NCBI RefSeq assembly: GCF_021347895.1
Contig: NC_067127.1
Span: 20,184,984 to 20,248,983, forward strand
Direction of reading: 5' to 3'
Length of the DNA stretch: 64,000 nucleotides
From: Acanthochromis polyacanthus
Lineage: Eukaryota; Chordata; Actinopteri; Pomacentridae
Shown here piece after piece: positions 57,901 through 64,000 of the stretch. Position 1 is the stretch's first letter. Every line of letters starts with the position of its first letter. Below the pieces are notes generated by a model. That model searched no databases, was not told the DNA's origin, and saw only the letters and a program-made list of their open reading frames with translations. Position numbers and translations under genes: made by a program.

Positions 57901-60042
57901 TACCAGCTCACTGTGGAGCCAGTCATTCCCTCTGGTTAGAACACACTTCTGGTTTTTTTAAGATGTAATTTGTTCTGTTCAAAATACTAAACTTCTGTGA
58001 ACATTTAGTGTCAGTTCACCTTTTATTAACCACGTTGTTCTAAATAAACTGCGAACATGATTACATGTCCATTGATATTGTGTCCGCTGTCTTTTCAGGT
58101 CAGAATGAAGCCCAGCATGTGCTCTCAGCCTCTCGTCTCCTGGAGAGAAGGCAGATCTTCCACCAAAACCTGGTTTCTATTGTCAAGCACCACCACAAAG
58201 TCAGTATTTATACTGCTGTTAATACGTACCTTAATAATATAATAGTCCCATCATAACAGTAAATTAGGAGTTTCAAAAACAGCACACTCATAAATTTCAA
58301 AGTAAAAATCCTGATGTGGTATAAGCTGACATGGCTGTGTCCACTGAGAAGTGTTTGGTTGCAGTAAAACCTTCCAACTTCATTTTATACCACCTCTCTG
58401 TTTGCAGGCCTTCCTGTCCTCACTGGTTCCTCCAGTTTCTGTTCCAGAAGACAAACTGACTCGCTGGCACCCTCGCTTTAATGTGGACACTGTTCCAGCT
58501 GTCCAGACGAGTCCACTGCCTCAAGTTCCTCACACCGACAAACTGGTCACGGCTCAGGAGGTGCTAGACAAGGCCCGCGCTCTCATCACGCCCAAGGTGC
58601 CGTATCAGTTTAAGTGGTTTCTTGGCAGTAGTTCTGAAATTGATGTCTGATTTCTCAGAATATATCGGTATCAGGTTTTTATTGAACGCAGTACTCCTCC
58701 AAGGCTGCTCAGTCGTTGCAAAATTTCCGATGGATAAGCCCGCAGCAGTAGATTTGTAGTAGGATCGCAGTCATGTGATCGTCAGCAGGCAGCGTTCACT
58801 TGTTGTCATAGTTACAGTGACGCCGTGCTGCTATGTCGCAATGATAAAGAAATCTTTAACACATCCATGGATCCAGACTATAAGTCGCTTTGCTGCCAAA
58901 ATCTAATCAGGTGGTCCTTGTGTCATTCCTGACCTTTCCTGAAAATTTCATTCAAATCCGTTTGTCTGTTATGGAGTAATGTTGCTGACAGACAGACGTA
59001 CACCACAATTGTCAGTTTCTCACCCTTTAACACTCAGAGGTTCACGTATCAGCAAAATCTTCTCATTGTATTTTGTTTGTTTGCCAAATGTATCATTTCT
59101 AAAGACTGTTTATTCATCATATTAATTAAATATAAGCTCTGTCATCACTGCTCTTTCTAAATTAAATAGAATTTCTCGTTTCCTGTCTTCAGATGGAGAA
59201 GGCTCTGGTTTCGCTGGCTCTGAAGACGGAGGACAAAGCTACAGGGAGTAATGAGCCAAAGCTTTCACAGCAACCAGCAGCACCCCAAACATCAAATCCA
59301 TCAAATGCTCCTGTGGCTCAGGTCCCAGTTGCCCTGAAAGGGGTGTCCCAGTCGCTGCTGGACCGGGTAGGTACACCAGGGGGAGGGTTCTTTAAGTGGG
59401 GAGTCACTAGTGCAGGGTTGGGCAGCATGGACTCGATTGTGTGATAAGAAAATGACGAGCATACCATGTTGTGATTTATCATACTGTTGGGTGTTTTTGT
59501 TTTTAAGATTCGGGCAAAGGAGGCCCAGAAGCTCCAGGCAGCCATGACCCGAAATCCCATCCAGGAGGAGCGCCTGTTGATGATGTCACGACTTGGGGAG
59601 CTGGCAAGGATTCTCCGCAATGTGTTTGTTGCAGAGAAAAAAGCTGCTTTGATAATGGAAGTGGCCTGTAACAGGATGGTGGCCAGCTACAGATCTACTC
59701 TCAGCATAGGTTGGTGCAAACGGAAAAGAAGAAATAAATATGCACGGATAATCGACCTTTTTAAAATCTTTTCGTAGTATTTGTTCCTGCTTCATGTCTG
59801 TTTGGGCAAGTAGAAAACGCATTCATTTGCAGGAGGGTTTGTCCGCAATGTAACTGACTGATCCTCTCGAATCAACAGGTGAAATGGAGAAACACGTCCG
59901 TCTGCTGGCAGAAGTGGCTGCTGACTGGCTGACCATTCATCCAATCAGGAAGGACTTCTACTTGAAGCTGAACAAGAACATGGAGCTCAGCATTGTTCTG
60001 GACAAACTGAGCCGCAGACTTCGAGAGGAAGAGAGACTCTGA
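51552..60042 (+). CDS. cdt1: cdt1, complete ten-exon gene: replication licensing factor
   Basis: Cdt1 loads the MCM2-7 helicase onto origins with ORC and Cdc6 in G1. It is inhibited by geminin and destroyed in S phase through PCNA and CRL4-Cdt2. Ten exons sum to 2055 nt, 684 codons plus stop, with all phases compatible. Domains in order are: a PIP degron at residues 2-14 (QARVSDFF with Lys four residues later), a disordered basic/Ser region with KKL that could be a cyclin-binding motif, a geminin-binding core from about residue 300 ([42 protein letters not shown]), and a C-terminal MCM-binding winged helix ([39 protein letters not shown]). It is divergent from piezo1 and convergent with aprt, as in other vertebrates. 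The first ATG with A at -3 was chosen because human CDT1 also starts just before its PIP box. Confidence 0.97.
51978..52456 (+). other. start of cdt1 intron 1
   Basis: No repeat family seen except a perfect 22-nt palindrome at 52178-52199 (half-site ATAGACTGTAT). A T-rich run follows it. Confidence 0.6.
52457..53035 (+). repeat. dispersed repeat family R, copy B
   Basis: Direct-orientation relative of copy A (44516-45107): CTTAAATACTGAGCGCCTGA, CTTAACCCGAGGAAGAACAG, TTTACATTTACCAATCAG and TTTTGCCAGGTATTCTAC all recur in order. It lies in cdt1 intron 1. Confidence 0.92.
53362..53525 (+). repeat. SINE family A, truncated
   Basis: Words GCCTGCACAGTGGATCAGTG and GGTGACCTGTCCAGGGTGTC then TAGACTCCAGCC; middle missing. 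Confidence 0.75.
53785..55205 (-). repeat. SINE family A, split by a 1.06-kb insertion
   Basis: The body (53785-54074) carries the family words down to AGATCCCAGGCTGAGG. The head (55137-55205) resumes with GCGATCTTGTAGGCGAGGTG and ends AGAGCCACTGTGCAGCCCC. The intervening 54075-55136 is a separate element. Confidence 0.9.
54075..55136. mobile_element. unclassified TIR element inserted in the SINE
   Basis: Begins CACAGTGGGCTG and ends CAGCCCACTGTG, a perfect 12-nt inverted repeat, and is flanked by GCTTG on each side (54070-54074, 55137-55141). It is 1062 nt, AT-rich and without a usable open frame. An internal inverted pair (TTGCCATAAGCCAGAT near 54470 and its inverse near 54550) adds foldback potential. 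Classification is open. Confidence 0.9.
55206..56465 (+). other. end of cdt1 intron 1, nothing recognised
   Basis: No repeat or exon identified; only short open frames. Confidence 0.55.
56466..56621 (+). CDS. cdt1: cdt1 exon 2, residues 143-194
   Basis: Encodes [20 protein letters not shown] then a Pro/Ser/Gln-rich linker ending GQTKK. Acceptor CTCCAG, donor GTAACA; both phases 0. Poorly conserved, as expected for the regulatory N-terminus; contains TP and SP sites. Confidence 0.88.
56761..57062 (+). CDS. cdt1: cdt1 exon 3, residues 195-294
   Basis: Encodes [20 protein letters not shown], then a Ser/Ala run and a charged coil with [20 protein letters not shown]. The second helix precedes the geminin-binding core, where vertebrate Cdt1 has an extended helix. 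Acceptor TAACAG, donor GTGAGC; phase 0 in, phase 2 out. Confidence 0.93.
57158..57352 (+). CDS. cdt1: cdt1 exon 4, residues 295-359
   Basis: Encodes [40 protein letters not shown] and [20 protein letters not shown], nearly identical to the human CDT1 geminin-binding core. Acceptor GTCCAG, donor GTAGGT; phase 2 in and out. Confidence 0.98.
57789..57934 (+). CDS. cdt1: cdt1 exon 5, residues 360-408
   Basis: Encodes [20 protein letters not shown] then [20 protein letters not shown], aligning with human [20 protein letters not shown]. Acceptor TTTGAG, donor GTTAGA (weak); phase 2 in, phase 1 out. Confidence 0.96.
58099..58199 (+). CDS. cdt1: cdt1 exon 6, residues 409-442
   Basis: Encodes [20 protein letters not shown] then [14 protein letters not shown], matching human [20 protein letters not shown]. 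Acceptor TTTCAG, donor GTCAGT; phase 1 in, phase 0 out. Confidence 0.96.
58408..58596 (+). CDS. cdt1: cdt1 exon 7, residues 443-505
   Basis: Encodes [40 protein letters not shown] and [16 protein letters not shown], matching human [20 protein letters not shown]. Acceptor TTGCAG, donor GTGCCG; both phases 0. Confidence 0.97.
58725..59010 (+). repeat. dispersed repeat family D, copy 2
   Basis: Matches copy 1 at 12304-12640 over most of its length; lies in cdt1 intron 7. Confidence 0.82.
59193..59366 (+). CDS. cdt1: cdt1 exon 8, residues 506-563
   Basis: Encodes [20 protein letters not shown], a Pro/Gln/Ser linker, and [13 protein letters not shown], matching human MEKALSQLALR and ALKGVSQDLLERI. 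Acceptor CTTCAG, donor GTAGGT; phase 0. Confidence 0.97.
59508..59709 (+). CDS. cdt1: cdt1 exon 9, residues 564-630
   Basis: Encodes [40 protein letters not shown] and [20 protein letters not shown], the start of the MCM-binding winged helix. Acceptor TTTAAG, donor GTTGGT; phase 0 in, phase 1 out. Confidence 0.97.
59879..60042 (+). CDS. cdt1: cdt1 exon 10, residues 631-684 and stop
   Basis: Encodes [40 protein letters not shown] and a basic tail ending REEERL before TGA, matching human [20 protein letters not shown]. Acceptor CAACAG. Confidence 0.97.
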
Positions 60043-60620
60043 CAGACTTTTCATTCAGATTGAAATGACAGAATGATGACTGAGGTGGCCTTTCACTGAG
60101 TGCGCTCAGGTTCCTGCTGGCTAGTTGAAGCGCTGTATTTTTTTGAAAACATCGCTGCTTTGTTAGCAGGGTTTTGTGGCGTGCCCCTCTTGTGTTAATA
60201 GTTCTGGTATTCTTCCTGTGTTTGCAGGTTGTTTTAATTATTCTACTGTTAGTGTGCTTTTTTTTTTAAGCATCCACAAAGGTGTAATATTTGTCTACTG
60301 ACTGCCAGTCTTTTAGGGATCAGTGTTCTACAATGTAGAGCTCATGAGTGTTTACATTTTAAGGGTCACTTTTTGATAATGTTTAAGAAATATAAGTATT
60401 TAACGGAGCACCACTGCCTCCAATTTCCTATACTGTGAATGCAGCTCGTTAAATATAATGCTAACTAATTTGGGTGACTTGTGTGAAAAGTTTTTCTTTT
60501 GACAGTGTGATGCCATGAAGTCAAGATCCTGTGAGGAGTCAGTGCTATGTTATCATAAAAGTTCTTTCTGCTGTGCTGACAGAAGTTAGTGAAAATAAAA
60601 TTCTACTCACCTGTTAGCAC
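60043..60620 (+). other. cdt1: cdt1 3' UTR with polyadenylation signal
   Basis: AATAAA at 60594-60599 is followed by a GT-rich CTGTTGTGAGTCTGTC stretch, a plausible cleavage region near 60615-60640. UTR length about 570 nt. Confidence 0.75.
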
Positions 60621-62035
60621 CTGTTGTGAGTCTGTCACATCACTGCAACAGTTTGACTGTAACCTCACAGGTGAAACAAACTAGTTCATCCTTCGTTTGG
60701 AGGTGAGATCATTGAGGGAAAGATTTATGGTTTTGACATTTATGTCCTGTAAGCAAATGTAAATGTACTCCATGTCACAACAGTTTCTTCACTGGTAAAA
60801 CAAATGAACAGATCTCATTTATTAAGCTTCCTGTAGAGCAACAACGTTTGAAAACATTCAACTTTAACTTCTTGCAAATAGCTACGACGATCCATCACAC
60901 ACACGAACATTAAGTAACAGGATGACCTTATCTTCAGGTCTTGTCTTAAGGCAAAACATTGTCAGTTCAATAAGTGTTGCACATTTTGTAATACAAGAAA
61001 TGTAGACATGGAGAATTATAGAGCAGTTCTATACAATTAGATAACTTAAACATCCTGCTGTTGGGGCAGCAGTATTAACTATGCATTGGTTTGCAAAATG
61101 ATGGTGATGAAGAAGATGCTGCTCTTGTGCAGGAGCTGAATAATGCGGCTGGAGGCGGTTGTAGCTCAAGCTAAATGCAACAGTTTTGGTGAAATCAGCA
61201 CATGGTCCTGCTACCCAGCTTAGAAAAAAAGGTTGAACACAGAGGATGTGCTAGATGTGTTCTATCAAAGAAATGAGGTGTGAGTGACTCAGCCAGTCTG
61301 AGCTTAGTTTTAGAGATGACATTGTTTGACATGGAGAACATTATTGAACTCCATGTACATTTGAACTTGTTACCATCTCTAACCCTAAAAAATAAACAAT
61401 TTAAAACTTAACATTTGTCTTTCTGTTAATGATCTAGTATGAAGTAATATGAGTAATAGAATTTACTACTTATTTAACTGTATGCTTGTTTATTCAGACC
61501 TTTGTCACATTTTTTTATTCCAACTTCTTTTTCCAACATGCTAGTGTTTCCATCCTTGCATATAGCAAAAGTAATGACTGCGATAATTAACTAAAACCAA
61601 TGTGCAATCTTGACAGTAATAGCTTAATGAGAGAAAAAAGGTGAAAAAGTTGCCATGAGTGGTAGTGGGTCTAGTCTTGTCATGCAGAAACACGATTTTC
61701 CAAGATTTTGAGCTTTAACGAATGAGTTTAAGAGCTAAAAGGACAAAGCAAGTTCTGCTTGTAAGACAGAACATATTTCCTTAGCAGTTCTTATTATTGC
61801 CTTAATGATAATATATAAAATATTTTGAGATCACAGAGTATAGAAAAAACAAATATTTGTAATATAGTCGATGTAACAGAACATCTACACACAATGTGAC
61901 AACATGTAGGACAGGTAAAGACGAGTCGTAACTAAACATCAGCTTCAGAAGTGGATGTCTCAACACAGGAGAGAAGCTCCTCAGGACAAGAAGGATAAAG
62001 GACATTCCTTTGATGACAGTAATGTCCACATGCTG
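60621..62035. other. intergenic DNA between cdt1 and aprt, nothing recognised
   Basis: AT-rich; no gene, and no repeat family shared with the rest of the window. Confidence 0.55.
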
Positions 62036-62330
62036 GAAAAAGAGGACAGATGGTTTGAGAGAGTAAAGGAAGCCATGTTTGTCAAACTGGAACAGCTCTC
62101 TCTAAACAGAGGAGGAGGTCTGTGACACCATTTATCATGCACCTATAAGGCAGTGGTTCGGTCACTGCCCAGAAAGTTTCGCCATCATTAGCATCTTGAG
62201 TCCCTCCTGTCTTGGCTGATAAACATCCTTTGTCATGTAAAGTGGCAGCTCCATCATCATGATTGCTTCTTATTGTTGGTGGACCTACACCTGATTTCAG
62301 AACAACCACACCTGGTGGCATGTGAGTCAC
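62036..62330 (+). mobile_element. GIY-YIG retroelement relic, copy 2
   Basis: Plus strand reads EKEDRWFERVKEAMFVKLEQ and LSLNRGGGL before a stop, the C-terminal block of the same nuclease domain as at 23350-23440. The downstream part is noncoding and decayed. Confidence 0.75.
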
Positions 62331-62412
62331 GGTTGTTAATTAACCATCAGTCATGTGACCCAGAGTGACTATTCTGTTTAAAACTGAAAAATGTCTTCAA
62401 AAAAACCTACAA

Positions 62413-62592
62413 GTCAGCGCCCCAGTAGCTCAACAGACTGAGTGGGCGACCCATAAATGGGGGCTATAGTTCTTGATGCAGCGGTCATGGGTCCAAATCC
62501 AGCCCACTGCCGTTTGCTGCAGGTCCTTACCCCATTCTTCTCCCCATTTTCCTGTTTCTCTCTCAATAAAAGCTGTAATAAGGCCAAAAAAA
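62413..62592 (+). mobile_element. tRNA-derived SINE (family B)
   Basis: Head GCGCCCCAGTAGCTCAACAG (A-box region TAGCTCAACAGACTGAG) and B box GGTCCAAATCC near 62489 resemble a tRNA promoter. The body CTCCCCATTTTCCTGTTTCT ends CAATAAAAGCTGTAATAAGG. A minus-strand relative is at 35766-35943. Confidence 0.85.
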
Positions 62593-63909
62593 ACCTTCAA
62601 AAATCCTACAAGTCCTGTTGATTTTTACTGAAGCTCCTACACTTACCATGACCTGGATGACTGACAATCTTCACAGACATGAGTCGTAACATCACTCATG
62701 CAGTATTTCCCACCAAGTTTGCTAATACTGCTACCATTAACCACTACTTACACATGACACTATCAGCAAAAACTAAGTCTGTTTTATTTCTTACAACTTT
62801 GTTTTCATAAGAGTGTGAGAACATTTCCACTGTAAAAACTCTGTATTGTGCGGTAGATAAATTTGTTTTGTATGCATAGAAATGGCAGATTCCCTTTATA
62901 ATCACATCAGTCAGACAATGTATTTTTAGGCATAGATTTATAATCGTGTTTGAGGTTTGAATACAAAAGCAAAAGTTGTATAAGTGCTGAAAATCTTCCA
63001 TCCTGCCTAGGACAACAGTGCTTACATGGTCACATCTCAACGGTACAGCTTTAAATGGAACAATCTGGTTGAAGTCTCCACATAAATAAACCTGAGGGTT
63101 ACGTGTTACTTCCTTCGCCTCCACTTATTATTCTTTTGGCCTCTTATTGCAATAAATGGCATTTTTCTCCACCAGCGATGATAAGAAGTGTTACAACTCG
63201 GCTCCAAAAGTAGTCAGTAAAGGTCATTATTAAGAACTTCCCCTCGGAGTAATGAGCACAGTTTCATGCCTCCATCAAACAATAACACTTTAAGACCCTT
63301 TGAATTCTCCAAAAGAAAGGAAATACACTGAAAATAGCTAAGACACAACTTAGCTACAGTTATTTTTGTAAATACTCATGCCTGTTAGTCAGAGTAACGT
63401 ATCCCAGCTAGCTAACTGTTCCACCACATTGTTAGCATCGCACAGCTTAACATCTCAAGTCATATTTCTGTTCTCAGTGTTAAATGGATATTGCACCTCC
63501 TTACTGAATAAATTAGATACAGATGAAGAGGACAATACAATAAAACAAAAACTGCTAAAAAAAAAAAAAAAGAAAAAAAGTATGGACATGGTAAGTGAGT
63601 CACAGGTAACATGTTCCCGCCATGCAACCTCTAGATCTTATTTTACACTTTCTAAGAACCCTTAAGGATCTGTGAGAATGAAGCTGTCTTCCTCTCTTAA
63701 GCTTAGTCAGACTCTAGCTGTGCAGCCAAAACATTAACACATCATGAATTAATGACAAAACATTTTAAATTTCAGCACTGAATGAAACTGAGAAGAAGAT
63801 GCACGATTGAAATGAGAGGAACTGTGAAATTGTTGCTGAGTTGGAGAGGTTTCTTGTTTTCTTGCACCATGCACTTGACTTGTCTAGATTGTGGTGTCTC
63901 CAGAAGTCC
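62593..63909 (-). other. aprt downstream region, no further gene seen
   Basis: Probably includes the aprt 3' UTR on the minus strand, but I cannot choose the polyadenylation site. An A-rich tract lies at 63557-63578. A 126-codon minus frame (62744-63124) has no recognised domain. Confidence 0.45.
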
Positions 63910-64000
63910 TCAGTACTGAACCAGGGAAAACACATTGTGCAATTTCAGTTTGTCGATGCCGTTCAGCTCTTTGAGCTCGATGACCACCATGCAGCCCAGA
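63910..64000 (-). CDS. aprt: aprt, last coding exon (partial): adenine phosphoribosyltransferase
   Basis: APRT converts adenine and PRPP to AMP in cytosolic purine salvage. The minus strand encodes LGCMVVIELKELNGIDKLKL then HNVFSLVQY and a TGA stop (63910-63912), closely following the vertebrate APRT C-terminus ([27 protein letters not shown]). Only the last 29 complete codons before the stop are inside the window; the active-site PRPP loop lies outside. Position next to cdt1 agrees with conserved synteny. Confidence 0.93.
   Translation of the reverse strand, partial: LGCMVVIELKELNGIDKLKLHNVFSLVQY

Noticed and set aside
62413..62592. Possible tRNA gene from A- and B-box-like motifs
   Set aside because: The head does not fold into a clean cloverleaf, and the long body with AATAAA-type tail and a second copy identify a SINE.

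Overview
This is a stretch of teleost fish nuclear DNA. The reasons are intron-rich vertebrate genes with GT-AG splice sites, dense Tc1, pogo, hAT, SINE, LINE and MITE relics of fish type, and long TG microsatellites. Three genes are recognisable, and their order matches the conserved vertebrate block PIEZO1, CDT1, APRT.

Layout. Positions 103-46095 (minus strand) hold the 5' part of piezo1. I assembled 21 coding exons whose splice phases close exactly, giving 962 codons from the initiator Met to just past the PVDPAKWFG motif; the rest of the gene lies left of the window. Intron 1 alone is about 15.5 kb (30500-46031). Positions 46096-51551 separate the divergent piezo1 and cdt1 starts and hold one terminal-inverted-repeat element nested inside another. 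Positions 51552-60042 (plus strand) are a complete ten-exon cdt1 gene of 684 codons, with an N-terminal PIP degron, the geminin-binding core and the C-terminal MCM-binding winged helix. Its upstream region has an E2F-like site. Positions 63910-64000 (minus strand) are the last coding exon of aprt.

Between exons the DNA is largely mobile-element debris. It includes Tc1-type transposons at 31793-33261 and 40450-41859 plus several decayed copies, a pogo-type element (9417-10440), a hAT-type element with a BED finger (43969-44505), several MITE families, two SINE types, LINE and GIY-YIG retroelement fragments, and microsatellites. Several insertions are nested with readable target-site duplications, so their order can be worked out.

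Function. piezo1 encodes a mechanosensitive cation channel, cdt1 a replication-licensing factor and aprt a purine-salvage enzyme. They are neighbours by ancient synteny and do not form a pathway. I found no new multi-gene system. The best leads are a weak piezo1 splice donor running directly into a CA-repeat intron, two small poorly conserved piezo1 exons, direct repeats flanking the piezo1 and cdt1 first exons, and the nested element pair at 48012-50625.
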